A stretch of DNA of 64,000 nucleotides from Fibrobacter sp. (GTDB taxonomy: Bacteria > Fibrobacterota > Fibrobacteria > Fibrobacterales > Fibrobacteraceae): assembly GCA_024398875.1 (NCBI GenBank), contig JAKSIJ010000008.1, positions 1 through 64,000 of the forward strand, read 5' to 3'. Shown piece after piece: positions 17,678 through 28,125 of the stretch (position 1 is the stretch's first letter; every line of letters begins with the position of its first letter). The notes beneath the pieces were generated by a model, which saw only the letters and a list, made by a program, of their open reading frames with translations, ran no database searches and was not told where the DNA came from. The position numbers and the translations under genes are program-made.

Positions 17678-19522
17678 TCATTCTACGTAAACTGCAAGAA
17701 GCGAATCAAATTTCAGAGTTCCCTTCAATTTTTCCCGAAGTTCGGGAGTTAGAGGCCGAACTTCAATTGTCTGCAAATTCGGAGTTCTCTTTGCCCGCAG
17801 TTTGAACGCGTTCATCCCAACACGCGCACCATCCTCCTGCCAAAGGACCTTCTGCTGCGCCATGGCCGCCATCACAGGATTCCAGGGGCTCGCACTGTCA
17901 CCCGCCAAAGCAAAGAATTGCATATTGCAGTCCCAGTGAAGTTGCGACAGCACGGACGAATAAATGTACTTGGGAGCAAAGGAGAGAACCTGGCGTTTTT
18001 CGCCAACATCCTGAACAGCGCGAGTCACCATTCCATAAGCAAAGATTCCACCAAATATGATTGCCAATGCAAGAGGGATGGCCTGCAGCGAGCGAATCTT
18101 GCCAATCCGGGGTTCAAACTTTGTCCAGGCAAAAGCCGCAAGCGCCAAAATGGCGAAGGGGAACAGAACCTCGGCCCACTTGAAGTAACGCATATAGCCA
18201 TAAAGGGGGCTCGGTGACGCGAGGAGCATCAGGAGAATCATAGCCGGCATCACACGCCATCCTGACAGCAAAAGAAGTATCGCAACTGCGGCCAAAAGGG
18301 CCAACCGCTGAGAAAGAGTCGTCAGCGTTGTTGCAGAAATACTGTCGTCATCCATGGCGAAAAGCTTCATGCACTGCCAGTATAAACAGGTCGGAGAGAA
18401 GTCTTCCCTACCCAACTTATACCGATAATACGCCTGCGCCAGCGTCGGCGAAATGTAAGCATTTACAAAAAGTCCAATGGGGCTCATCTCGTGAAAATCT
18501 GCTGTCGCGATATTCAAATCGGAAACAAAGTCAAATGTGGGCTGATCTGGATCCGCCTGCGCCATCGGATAGAGTGGATGTCCATAATCACGATAGGCCG
18601 TCAGGTACGGAGAAGCGCATGTCACCGCAAAGTAAATCGTCATTCCAACGGCAGCAGCGGCAAACAAGGCAAAAGTACGCCCGAATGTGTGACGATTTTT
18701 GACAAGGAAAAGAATTGCAAAAAACACCCAGAGAACAAAACATGCGAGCCCCCCTGCCGATTTCACCGCAATGGCAAGAAGTGTCAAAGGAACAATCCGA
18801 TCCCAGGAAACTTTGCGCAAGGAGAGATCCTTCGTCATCGCTACCATCAACGCAAAAATCATCATTGCACAGACGTCATCAACAACCGACATCGAGGGAA
18901 TCCACAAGACTATGCTGGAATGGCCGGCACAAAACGTCCAAAGGGCAAATGCGAGCAGGAGCCGGAAAGGCCAGCGCCAGGAATCAAGCGTCCGCCAAAG
19001 AACAATGGAAGCCATGAAAAAGGCATAGAATTCAATGGGCACCGTCACAGCCTGGGCATCGCCATGGAAGAAAAACGCCACCGCATTGAATATCCAGGCT
19101 GCCTTCTGCAGGAATAAAACATGCAGCACCCGCATCTCCTCCGGATCGACCTGCATTGCAGCGCCGAGGGCAGAAGGGGTTGCATCGGTGAAGGGATTCC
19201 AGCCGTTAATCAGGAGTTGCGTTGCCGGCAAGTGGTACGCGACAGCATCCACCCACCAAGAATCGCGGGTAAGCTGAACCGCCACATACAGCACAGCCAG
19301 CGTCAGCAAGAAGAATCCACCCGACACAGCTCCTGTACGCCAATTTTCCCGTGCAGCGAAAGGCAACGATAGCACAAGTGCTATCGAGACCCACCACTGC
19401 CAAGCTGCACAATGCCCTCCAAAAAAGAAGGATGCGCAAGCTAGGAAAATAACGATTAGCGGGAACAACAGAATCTGTCGTTCCAACCACGGCCAAGTCT
19501 TCTTCAACTCATATTCCATCAT
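17678..19522 (-). CDS. Polytopic membrane protein, GT-C glycosyltransferase-like
   Basis: 614 residues with about 11-13 hydrophobic segments. Near residue 90 it has 'DSWWVDAVAYHLP', an acidic-aromatic loop after the first helices as in the GT-C superfamily (ArnT/PMT/ALG-like lipid-linked sugar transferases), and a soluble C-terminal part from about residue 520 with no motif I recognise. It is cotranscribed with the NRPS genes: 35 bp after the upstream NRPS, and its stop overlaps an ATG of the following MATE frame. It could modify the peptide with a sugar or have an envelope role. The GT-C assignment is a resemblance only; no substrate can be inferred. Confidence 0.65.
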   Translation of the reverse strand: MMEYELKKTWPWLERQILLFPLIVIFLACASFFFGGHCAAWQWWVSIALVLSLPFAARENWRTGAVSGGFFLLTLAVLYVAVQLTRDSWWVDAVAYHLPATQLLINGWNPFTDATPSALGAAMQVDPEEMRVLHVLFLQKAAWIFNAVAFFFHGDAQAVTVPIEFYAFFMASIVLWRTLDSWRWPFRLLLAFALWTFCAGHSSIVLWIPSMSVVDDVCAMMIFALMVAMTKDLSLRKVSWDRIVPLTLLAIAVKSAGGLACFVLWVFFAILFLVKNRHTFGRTFALFAAAAVGMTIYFAVTCASPYLTAYRDYGHPLYPMAQADPDQPTFDFVSDLNIATADFHEMSPIGLFVNAYISPTLAQAYYRYKLGREDFSPTCLYWQCMKLFAMDDDSISATTLTTLSQRLALLAAVAILLLLSGWRVMPAMILLMLLASPSPLYGYMRYFKWAEVLFPFAILALAAFAWTKFEPRIGKIRSLQAIPLALAIIFGGIFAYGMVTRAVQDVGEKRQVLSFAPKYIYSSVLSQLHWDCNMQFFALAGDSASPWNPVMAAMAQQKVLWQEDGARVGMNAFKLRAKRTPNLQTIEVRPLTPELREKLKGTLKFDSLLAVYVE

Positions 19523-19557
19523 ATAACACCTGTTTGATGTTTATCTGTCTTTTCTCA

Positions 19558-22500
19558 TCACCCAAAGAAATTCAGGCCCTTGATTGCCGTCAGGAAGCGC
19601 TTGACGTAGTCTTCGCTGATAGCACTCCAGAAGAATCCGAGACGTGCGAGCACCTGCGTGGTGTAGCCGTTGACGAACTCTGCCTGAACAAGCGATGCAT
19701 CACCAGCCGACAAGCGATAAGCGAGGAGCGGCTGGAAGATACGGGCATCGGCCGGATTTTCGAGAGCTTTGTTGAGTGTAGCATCATAGACGTCATCCTC
19801 CACGAAGTCAACTTTGATGCCCACAGCATTCATCATGCGGATGATAGAGCCCATGGGAATCGTGTCGGGGTTCGTAGCGTGGAAGAGACGGCACTTTTCA
19901 GGACTTCTCGCGAGAGCCAGATAGGCTGCCGCACCGCTATCGATGGGGTCTGTGGGAATGGTTTCCGCGTAACGAGAATAGGGATAGCAACCGAGTTTCG
20001 CATACGCCCGCAGATGACCCATGAAAGCATTCGTCCGGAAATTAATCTGGAACTCACCATCACTTTCGCGAGGCGAGAGGAAGCCGAGGCGAATAACCTT
20101 CGCCTTGAGACCCTTCTCCTGAACCGCCTTGAACACTTCAAGTTCGGCAATCATCTTGGAACTTGCGTACTTGGTGGGCAGTTTCTGGCCGAAATAGGCC
20201 TGACGTTCATCAAGAGTTTTAGATGGACGGCCATCCTTCTCGGCGACAAAGCCCTGCACACTGCTCGTGGAGAAGTGGACAAGACGTGCACCTGACTTGA
20301 GACAGAACTCAATCATGGTCTTTGCGCCACCGATGTTCACGTCCTCGATGTCCGTGCCGCTGGAGAAGTGCTTCACGTTCGCGGCGCAGTTGAACACCGT
20401 GTCCACCTTGCGGGCGTAAATCGGCTCCAGAGAGGCCGGGTTCGTCACGTCGCCATCAAATACCTCGATGCGGTCGGCAAACACGGACTCGTAACGGTCG
20501 TCGAAATAGTAGTAGAGCAGGTTTTTCAGGCGGCGCTCGGCCGACATGACCTTACCGTGACGCACAAGGCAGTAGGCCTTGCCCTTCTCGGTGTCGAGGA
20601 ACCGGGCCAGCAGATGGATGCCCATGAAGCCTGTGGCACCGGTGAAGAGGGCGTTGCCGATTTCCTGCCGGTCGCCGGCGTTGAAGCTGTCGAGAGTGTT
20701 CTCGGAGAGTAGACGGCCGATGGCCTCGTGGTCATAGACACTGAAGTCGAAGTTCAGCGGATTCTCTTCCTGTTTTTCCACAGAGCCGCCGGCCACAAAT
20801 TCGGCAAGGGCACGAGGTGTGCGGAGGGCGAACACGTTGGCATAAGTGACAGCGTAGCCACCAGCATTCGCTTTCGCCATGAGGGCAATGGCCGCGATGG
20901 AAGATCCGCCGATATCGAAGAAATCGTCCGTGGAGCTGACCTGCTCAACAGCAAGGAGCTTGCCCATAGCCTCACAGAAGAACTTCTCGGCATCCGTCTC
21001 CGGAGCCACGTAAGCGGCGCGCTGCGCCTGCGGTTTCGGAAGCTTGCGCTTGTCAACCTTCTGGTTCTGGTTCAGCGGGATCTCGTCGATCTGCATGGTG
21101 ACGGCGGGAACGATGTAGGGAGGCTTCTCCGCGAGGATGAAGGCGTTCATGGCCTCCACGTCTATCTTCTCGTCGCCCACGATGTAGGCGCAGATGTACT
21201 TTCCGCCCGCGGGAGAATCGTAGGCCTGCACGGTGGCGTCCTTCACGCCCGGGAAGCGGCGGACGATCTCCTCCACCTCGGAAAGTTCAATGCGGAATCC
21301 GCGCACCTTCACCATGCCGTCACGACGGCCCAGGATGTCGATAAGGCCATCCTCCTGGATGAGGCAGATGTCGCCCGTGCGGTAGATGCGCTTGTAGCCC
21401 TCCTCCTGTGTGAAGGGGTTGATTCCGTATGCAGCGGCGGTCTTTTCCGGGTTGTTGAGGTAGTGGCGGGAAATCTGCACACTGGACACCCAGAGTTCGC
21501 CCGGCATGCCTGGCGGCAGACGACGGCCGCGCTCGTCTACCACGTAGGCTCGGAGGTTGGCGAGAGGATATCCGAGGGGAACACGGCGGTACATTTTTTC
21601 CACCTGGAATGCGGCCACGTAGATGGTGCACTCGGTGGGGCCGCCGCCATTGTAGAACTTGAATCCTTCCGGCGGCGCGATGGGCACCAGTTTTTCACCA
21701 CTGGCGGTGAGGTGCTGGAGCGACGGGGCGTTGGTCACCTGTGCGAACTGGCGGCACACCTGTGTGGTCATGAAACTGTGTGTGATGCCCACCTCGGTAA
21801 AGTACGCGTTGATCTGGTCGAGGTCGAGACGGATGGAGTCGTCCACGATGTAGATAGTGGCGCCCACGGTGAGCGTGGGGTACATGTCCATCATGCAGGC
21901 GTCGAAGCCGTAGCTGGCGTATGCGGCGACATGCGCGTCAGAACCCATGTTGAAGTAGCGCGGGTACCAGTTGCAGAAGTTCACGAGGCAGCGGTGCTCG
22001 AGGATTGCGCCCTTGGGCTTGCCCGTGGAGCCGGAGGTGTAGAGGATGATGAACGCGTCCTCCGGATTCGGGGACCACGAGAGGATCTCGTCGCGACGCG
22101 CGGACACGTCCGGAAGTGATGGGATGTCCTTCGTGAGGAGGATTTCACCCTTGTAGTCCGGCAGGCGGTCCAAGAGGCTCTCGTCTGCAATGAGGAGCTT
22201 TGCCTGGGTGTCGCCCACCATGTAGGCAAGGCGTTCCGGCGGATATGACGGATCGAGAGGCTGGTAGGCGGCACCCGCCTTCGAGACGCCGAGGGAGGCT
22301 ATCGTCATGTATTCGCAGCGCGGGATGAGGACGGCAACGAGATCCTCCCTGCCGATTCCCTTCGAGCGGAGGTATGCAGCGATGCGGTCGGACATCTCGT
22401 CCACCTGGCGGTAGGTGAACTTCTTATCTAAATGGACGACGGCGACGTTGTCCGGATACTGCTCCACGCTCCGGCGGAAGAGACCCACGACAGTTTTCGG

Positions 22501-25500
22501 GCCATCGTAGACGACCGTCGTGTCGTTGAGTTTGTCGAGGCGCGCAAGCTGTGCTTCCGAACAGACAGCGACATCACCCAAAGTTTCCTTCACGAGGAAC
22601 TCGGAAAGGGTGTTCCCGAAGCATTCGGCAAAGCCCTTAATCAGCCATTCCGAGTAGTTGACGCGGTCGTACTCGCAGAAGTACTCAAAGCGGCCATTCT
22701 TTATCATGACCTGGAAGTCTATCAACGCCTTTGACTGGTTGAGGGTGAGTGGGATGCTTTCGCAAGCTTCACCACCAAGACGGCTGAAATCGCCTGCATC
22801 GCCCTGATAAACGAACATCATGTCGGAACGCACGCCGTATGTGCGGGCAACGTCAGCGAAGGAGAACAGGTCGTTCGTCATGCTGGCTACCAACTGCTCG
22901 CCCATGCCGCGGACCACGTCATCGATGCGGCGGTCATCCTTGATGTCGCACCAGACCGGCAATGTCTTGACGAACATCGCGACAGAATTGGCTGTGCGGG
23001 AGTCGTTGCGGCCGTTGTAGATGGTGGCGTAGATGGCGTCGTGGCGGCCAGCGTACTTCGCCAGGACGAAGGCGTACACGGAATTGAACAGCGCATTCTC
23101 CGAGACGCCATGCCTGCGGCAGAACTCACGGATGGCTTCAGCAGGGACATCGAACGCGCCCTCTATGCGGCCTGCGCCGGGTTCTCCGATTTCGGTGCCG
23201 AAGGCGGGCTGGCATTCCGCCTCGCAGCCCGCGAAGAGGGACTCGTAGTGAGCCTTGGCCTTGTCAAAGGCCTCCGTCTTCAGGGCGGCCTCCTCGTCCA
23301 GCGCGGCATCGAATGCGGTGTAGGTCTCGACTTCAAGGGCCTCGCCCGCGTAGGCGCGGTTCAGGTCGCGGAAGAATATCCCATCCGATTCGCCGTCGCT
23401 CACGATGTGGTTGAAGTCCATGAACAGGTAGTTTGCGGAGGGAGTCTGGTAGATGGCGATGCGATAGAGGTCGTCTCCCAACAAATCGTAAGGCTTCACG
23501 AGAGACTGAGGGTCTGGTAAAGCACCTTTGATAATATCCACCTTCACCTTCGATGCGTCGCGGCGCTTGGCGCGCACCGTTCCCTCCTCATCCTGGAAGA
23601 GACGTGTCTTCAGATAGGGATGCGCATTCACAGTTGCGACAAGAGCCTTCTCCAACCGAGAAATATCCACACTCGCACCAAGTTTCAACAGATGCGGAAT
23701 GTTGTAGATGGTAGTGTCCGGATGAGCCTGGCTCTCGATGAAAATGCCCATCTGGGTTCGGGAAACAGGATAGTCCCGGCGTATGACCTTCACCTCTTCT
23801 GCCGGGGCGGTGGACGAGCGGAGGGCGGCAAGGGCTGACATCGCCACATAGCCTTCCAATTTGAGAATCGTATTGTTCTCTGAAATATCGCGAATCTTGA
23901 ACGGAAGTTTGAATTCCTTCTCCAATGCGACAGAAAGCTTTACAACGCCAATGGATGTAAGGCCAATTTCTGAGAATTGCGTGGTGATGCCAAATTCACG
24001 ATGGCCAAGAACCTTAGCCACCACCTCAAAGAGGCGCTTCTCGCACTCCGATTCCGGAGGCATCGCATTAGAAATTTTCCGTTCTGGCTTTGGAAGCGCC
24101 CGACGATTCACCTTCTGATTCTGGTTCAAAGGAATCTTGTCAATCTGCATCGTCACTGCCGGTACCATATATGCAGGCTTCTCAGCTCGGATGAAAGCTT
24201 CCATTGCGCCAACATCAATCTTTGTGTCACCCACAATGTAGGCAGCCACAAACTTTCCTCCAGCAGGATCATCGAAAGCGGCGACCGTTGCGTCCTTCAC
24301 TCCCGGGAAACGGCGGATTACTTCCTCAACCTCTGCGAGCTCGATACGGAAACCGCGCACCTTCACTTGACCATCTCGGCGACCAACAAACATGATTGTG
24401 CCATCCGGTTCAAACTTCACGATATCGCCAGTTTTGTAGATGCGGCCCTCGCCAAACGGATTCTTCCCGAATACAGAGGCCGTCTTCTCGGGATTATTGA
24501 GATAACCACGCGCAACCTGTGGACCAGAAAGCCACAATTCGCCAGGAACTCCCGGCGGCAAGCGCCTGCCGTGCGCATCAACGACATAGGCTCCCGTATT
24601 GTCCAAAGGATGCCCAATTGGCACGCTGCGGTAAAGGCGTTCAACTGTATGCGCCGTCGCATAAATCGTGCATTCCGTCGGACCATACCCGTTCACCAGT
24701 GTAAACGCCTTTGGCGGCTCCACAGGAACCAGCGCCTCGCCTGCAACGGAAAGGAACTTGAGCGACTTCGCCGTAGCAATCTGCGAGAACTGGCGTCCAA
24801 TCTGGGTCGTCATGAACGAATGTGTCACGCCTTTTTCTTCAAACCACTTATCAACTGTGGGAAGATCCAATCGAATAGACTCTTCAACGATGCACACCGT
24901 TGCGCCCACCGTGAGCGCCGGGTACATGTCCATCATGCAGCAGTCGAATCCGTAGCTTGCGTATGCCGACGCACGCGATGCAGAATTGATTCCGCTATAG
25001 CGGCGATACCAAGAGCAGAACGCCATAAGGTTACCGTGTTCCAGCACAGCCCCCTTAGGCTTACCCGTTGAACCCGATGTATAGAGGACGATAAAGGCGT
25101 CAGAGGGAGTTGGAGTACTAGTAGCAGGGAGCGGAGCATCTGGAAGTTTTTCCAACTCTGCAAGTGTCACGACCGGGCCCTTATAACCGGGAATGCGATC
25201 TAGGAGAGCCTCGTCGGCAATGACCAACTTCGCGTTCGCATCAGCTATCATGTACTCAAGCCGTTCCGCCGGATACGACGGGTCAAGCGGCTGATAAGCA
25301 GCACCAGACTTCAGTACTCCCAAAGATGCCGTAACCATCCACACACAGCGAGGAATCAACACGGAGACGAAATCACCCTTGCCGATACCCTTCGCGTTCA
25401 AGTAAGCCGCAATGCGATTAGACAGTTTGTCAACCTCACCATAGGTGAGCGTCGTTTTCAAGTCAAGAACACAAGGATGCTCTGGCCGTGAGGCAGCCTG

Positions 25501-26796
25501 TTCACGGAACTGATCAACTATCGTCTTCTCGCGATCATACGGCACCGTTGTTTCATTGTTCTTGTCAAGCAGTTTTAACGTCTCTTCGTCGCAGAGTTCA
25601 AGGTTGGCGAGTTTTCCACCCATGCGTAACCCCTTCAACACAGTGACAAACACCTTGACGAAACTTTCAACGGTTTCAGGACGATATGCCGCCTTACGAT
25701 AGGTTACACAAAGACGGTAATGTCCCTCATGATCGGCCAACACCATCAGCACGAAATCGCCGGGCTGCTGAAGTTGTCCGAGATAGTTGACGGAGCATAC
25801 CTTGTCGCCTAGCGTCACGTCCGGATGGATGTTCTCGTTGTAAACATAGCAGAACTTGTCATTGATGCGGTAATCCTTCGCAAGGTCTAAAAATGAGTAG
25901 AAATCGTACTTACGTTCCTCACGGAAATCGGCCTGCACGCGCTTCAGGAAGTCAAGACACGTTTCGTCAGCAGTCTTTTCCTTCTCAACCTTAATCGGCA
26001 GGGTCCGCACAAACATACCATGCGATCGCAGATAGCGCTTATCGGTCCGGCCGTGCGTGGCCATCGTGAAGATACCCTCATCTGCGCCAGCAAAGGATGC
26101 AAGCGTGTATCCGAAGGCGGACATCATGAGTGTGTTTGGTGTTATACCATTCGCCTTGCACCAAGAGCGTATTTCAGCGACAGAAAAATCAGCGTCGGTA
26201 ATCATCTGCTCGTACAGTGCCGAACCAGCATCATCCGTTTCTGCGTCTCGTTCAAGTCCGCACTCGCAATCAGACCCGCCAAAACGGGACTCGAACCATG
26301 CCTTCGCCTCGGCGTACTTGGGCGTTGCCTTGACATCCGCGTCTTCAGCAACCTTGTCAAAAATTGTCAGTTCTTCCGATATCGGAATCTGTCCGTTATA
26401 GCGCGCCGCAACCTCTGCACAGAAATTCATCTGCGTCGTTCCATCAAAAACGAGATGATGCATCTCAAACATCAATCCGCCATCAACGATCGCTCCGCGA
26501 ACAAGAGGCCCCTTTTCAATGTTGAAAGGCTTTAAGAAATCCCCCTTCGCGCAGGGCACAACCTTAAACACGCCATCAGGAATCAGCATCACGGGTCCCT
26601 CGGGACCTGCGGTAAAAGTCGCAGCATAAATCGGATGAGCAGCCACCGTATCAACAAACGCCTGCCAAACGCGGTCACAATCGACGCCTTTGGGAAACGC
26701 AATCTGCAACGGAAGATTGTATTTGACCGTTGTCGGATCCTCTACCATGTCAAGGTAGACGCCGAGTTGAGAATCATTAAGTCTGTATTCCTTCAT
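19558..26796 (-). CDS. Nonribosomal peptide synthetase, C-A-T-C-A-T-reductase (second copy)
   Basis: 2412 residues with the same order as its neighbour. C1 has 'MHHLVFDG' (about 132-139); A1 'LYTSGSTGKPKG', 'NGYGPTE' and 'RDGQVKVRGFRIEL'; T1 'FSEIGLTSIG'; C2 'FNHIVSDGES', where Asn replaces the first His of HHxxxDG while the catalytic second His stays; A2 'LYTSGSTGKPKG' and 'NGGGPTE', where the usual Tyr is Gly; T2 'DDFFDIGGSSI'; and a terminal thioester reductase with 'LFTGATGFMG'. Reductive release predicts an aldehyde or alcohol dipeptide. The pockets of its two A domains look alike by hand alignment, so two similar residues may be joined. AAGGAA precedes the ATG. It follows its own MATE gene by 12 bp. 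Confidence 0.96.
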   Translation of the reverse strand: MKEYRLNDSQLGVYLDMVEDPTTVKYNLPLQIAFPKGVDCDRVWQAFVDTVAAHPIYAATFTAGPEGPVMLIPDGVFKVVPCAKGDFLKPFNIEKGPLVRGAIVDGGLMFEMHHLVFDGTTQMNFCAEVAARYNGQIPISEELTIFDKVAEDADVKATPKYAEAKAWFESRFGGSDCECGLERDAETDDAGSALYEQMITDADFSVAEIRSWCKANGITPNTLMMSAFGYTLASFAGADEGIFTMATHGRTDKRYLRSHGMFVRTLPIKVEKEKTADETCLDFLKRVQADFREERKYDFYSFLDLAKDYRINDKFCYVYNENIHPDVTLGDKVCSVNYLGQLQQPGDFVLMVLADHEGHYRLCVTYRKAAYRPETVESFVKVFVTVLKGLRMGGKLANLELCDEETLKLLDKNNETTVPYDREKTIVDQFREQAASRPEHPCVLDLKTTLTYGEVDKLSNRIAAYLNAKGIGKGDFVSVLIPRCVWMVTASLGVLKSGAAYQPLDPSYPAERLEYMIADANAKLVIADEALLDRIPGYKGPVVTLAELEKLPDAPLPATSTPTPSDAFIVLYTSGSTGKPKGAVLEHGNLMAFCSWYRRYSGINSASRASAYASYGFDCCMMDMYPALTVGATVCIVEESIRLDLPTVDKWFEEKGVTHSFMTTQIGRQFSQIATAKSLKFLSVAGEALVPVEPPKAFTLVNGYGPTECTIYATAHTVERLYRSVPIGHPLDNTGAYVVDAHGRRLPPGVPGELWLSGPQVARGYLNNPEKTASVFGKNPFGEGRIYKTGDIVKFEPDGTIMFVGRRDGQVKVRGFRIELAEVEEVIRRFPGVKDATVAAFDDPAGGKFVAAYIVGDTKIDVGAMEAFIRAEKPAYMVPAVTMQIDKIPLNQNQKVNRRALPKPERKISNAMPPESECEKRLFEVVAKVLGHREFGITTQFSEIGLTSIGVVKLSVALEKEFKLPFKIRDISENNTILKLEGYVAMSALAALRSSTAPAEEVKVIRRDYPVSRTQMGIFIESQAHPDTTIYNIPHLLKLGASVDISRLEKALVATVNAHPYLKTRLFQDEEGTVRAKRRDASKVKVDIIKGALPDPQSLVKPYDLLGDDLYRIAIYQTPSANYLFMDFNHIVSDGESDGIFFRDLNRAYAGEALEVETYTAFDAALDEEAALKTEAFDKAKAHYESLFAGCEAECQPAFGTEIGEPGAGRIEGAFDVPAEAIREFCRRHGVSENALFNSVYAFVLAKYAGRHDAIYATIYNGRNDSRTANSVAMFVKTLPVWCDIKDDRRIDDVVRGMGEQLVASMTNDLFSFADVARTYGVRSDMMFVYQGDAGDFSRLGGEACESIPLTLNQSKALIDFQVMIKNGRFEYFCEYDRVNYSEWLIKGFAECFGNTLSEFLVKETLGDVAVCSEAQLARLDKLNDTTVVYDGPKTVVGLFRRSVEQYPDNVAVVHLDKKFTYRQVDEMSDRIAAYLRSKGIGREDLVAVLIPRCEYMTIASLGVSKAGAAYQPLDPSYPPERLAYMVGDTQAKLLIADESLLDRLPDYKGEILLTKDIPSLPDVSARRDEILSWSPNPEDAFIILYTSGSTGKPKGAILEHRCLVNFCNWYPRYFNMGSDAHVAAYASYGFDACMMDMYPTLTVGATIYIVDDSIRLDLDQINAYFTEVGITHSFMTTQVCRQFAQVTNAPSLQHLTASGEKLVPIAPPEGFKFYNGGGPTECTIYVAAFQVEKMYRRVPLGYPLANLRAYVVDERGRRLPPGMPGELWVSSVQISRHYLNNPEKTAAAYGINPFTQEEGYKRIYRTGDICLIQEDGLIDILGRRDGMVKVRGFRIELSEVEEIVRRFPGVKDATVQAYDSPAGGKYICAYIVGDEKIDVEAMNAFILAEKPPYIVPAVTMQIDEIPLNQNQKVDKRKLPKPQAQRAAYVAPETDAEKFFCEAMGKLLAVEQVSSTDDFFDIGGSSIAAIALMAKANAGGYAVTYANVFALRTPRALAEFVAGGSVEKQEENPLNFDFSVYDHEAIGRLLSENTLDSFNAGDRQEIGNALFTGATGFMGIHLLARFLDTEKGKAYCLVRHGKVMSAERRLKNLLYYYFDDRYESVFADRIEVFDGDVTNPASLEPIYARKVDTVFNCAANVKHFSSGTDIEDVNIGGAKTMIEFCLKSGARLVHFSTSSVQGFVAEKDGRPSKTLDERQAYFGQKLPTKYASSKMIAELEVFKAVQEKGLKAKVIRLGFLSPRESDGEFQINFRTNAFMGHLRAYAKLGCYPYSRYAETIPTDPIDSGAAAYLALARSPEKCRLFHATNPDTIPMGSIIRMMNAVGIKVDFVEDDVYDATLNKALENPADARIFQPLLAYRLSAGDASLVQAEFVNGYTTQVLARLGFFWSAISEDYVKRFLTAIKGLNFFG

Positions 26797-26808
26797 AATC
26801 TAGATTCC

Positions 26809-28125
26809 TTACTTATTTGAAATTGACTTTGATGCCGTTTCGATCACTATGAGTATAATGATTTCGACAAGATAGGCGACGAGATAACTCCACCAAACAT
26901 ATGACGGTGCAAAATGCGCAAACGTCCAAAGAACAGGGATCACCGTCAGCGACAGCGCGAACGAAATGAAGAGTGCGAGAGCGGACCTCCCCTCAAGTTT
27001 GCAAACAATCATGTGCACGTAGATGAGACAAAAGAGGATGAAACTCGGTGCAAAAAGCCGCAACGCCGAATTCGTCGCATCAAACAATTCGGGACGGTCG
27101 TCACCGCCGAAGAGCGAGGTAATCATTCCAGGACAAATCCAAATGACAATGCAGATTACGGAAGTAGAGGCTCCGAGCAATTTATAGGTGAAATTCACAA
27201 CATCGCGGAATCCAGGACCACCCTTACCCTTCTCAATTGCACCGAGCGATTGCAGGGTCTCAACCGTGCCGCTTAAAAAGAGATTGTAGATGAAGATGAC
27301 GTTCATCGCCACCGTAAAGATGAACATACCGTCATTGCCGAAGGAACCAAGAATGATTCGATTCGCCGAGAAGACGAGTACAGTTAGGCAACAAGACGCG
27401 ATTGCTAGCGGTGCACCTTGCGACAAAACGGAACCGAGAGTCGAAACGCTGAAAGACCGAAAAACCGAAAATTCAAGCCGAGGTTCCGAACATTTGCGGA
27501 ACCAGTGAAGGACTACCAGCAGCAGGCATGCGAAACCATGTCCAATCGCTGTACCGATCGCCGCTCCGGCGACACCGAGTCCAAAGAACTTAATCAGCAT
27601 CACCGACATGAATACGTTGACAATGGTATCCGCGATAATCGACACCGTCACAAGCCTAGGTTCTCCGTCCACCGCAACAAAGGTCTGAAGAGCCTCCTCC
27701 CCGATATAGAATGGCACGAAGATCAACACCCAACGAAGATAGGAAGTGGACAAATTGAGCAACGCCGCATTCGGACAGATCAGTCCGCCGACCAGTCCGG
27801 GGCTTACCAAACCAATGACAACGCCGAATAAGGACAATAGCGCCATCACGGCAACCGCAGTCGTGAAGACACCGTTTGCACGATTCCGGCGTTTCTCGCC
27901 GAGCGCTACCCCAATCAGCATTCCCCCACCACCCGCGAACAGCAGCACAACCGTAAAGAAAGCCTGAATTACGGGAATGACCGTTCCAACGGCAGCAACG
28001 GAATCAGGCCCCAGCAACTGACCGACAATGACGCCATCCAGGAAATTTCCGAGCGTCACCGATAGTGCCGTTAAGATGAAGGCCGACACATAGCGCAGAT
28101 AGGTTCTCAACAATTCACGCTGCAT
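26809..28125 (-). CDS. MATE-family efflux transporter (second copy)
   Basis: 438 residues, about twelve transmembrane helices, clearly homologous to the MATE protein at 16332-17645 (both begin MQREL and share 'FLDGVIVGQLLGPDSVAAVG'-like and 'FAPSF' segments). It lies immediately upstream of the second NRPS, so the locus consists of two MATE-NRPS units. The start overlaps the acyltransferase remnant by 11 bp. The likely role is proton- or sodium-coupled export of the peptide product. Confidence 0.93.
   Translation of the reverse strand: MQRELLRTYLRYVSAFILTALSVTLGNFLDGVIVGQLLGPDSVAAVGTVIPVIQAFFTVVLLFAGGGGMLIGVALGEKRRNRANGVFTTAVAVMALLSLFGVVIGLVSPGLVGGLICPNAALLNLSTSYLRWVLIFVPFYIGEEALQTFVAVDGEPRLVTVSIIADTIVNVFMSVMLIKFFGLGVAGAAIGTAIGHGFACLLLVVLHWFRKCSEPRLEFSVFRSFSVSTLGSVLSQGAPLAIASCCLTVLVFSANRIILGSFGNDGMFIFTVAMNVIFIYNLFLSGTVETLQSLGAIEKGKGGPGFRDVVNFTYKLLGASTSVICIVIWICPGMITSLFGGDDRPELFDATNSALRLFAPSFILFCLIYVHMIVCKLEGRSALALFISFALSLTVIPVLWTFAHFAPSYVWWSYLVAYLVEIIILIVIETASKSISNK

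Noticed and set aside
20728-22119. Long plus-strand open frame opposite the second NRPS
   Set aside because: Same reason: a codon-shadow of GC-rich NRPS modules with repetitive low-information sequence.
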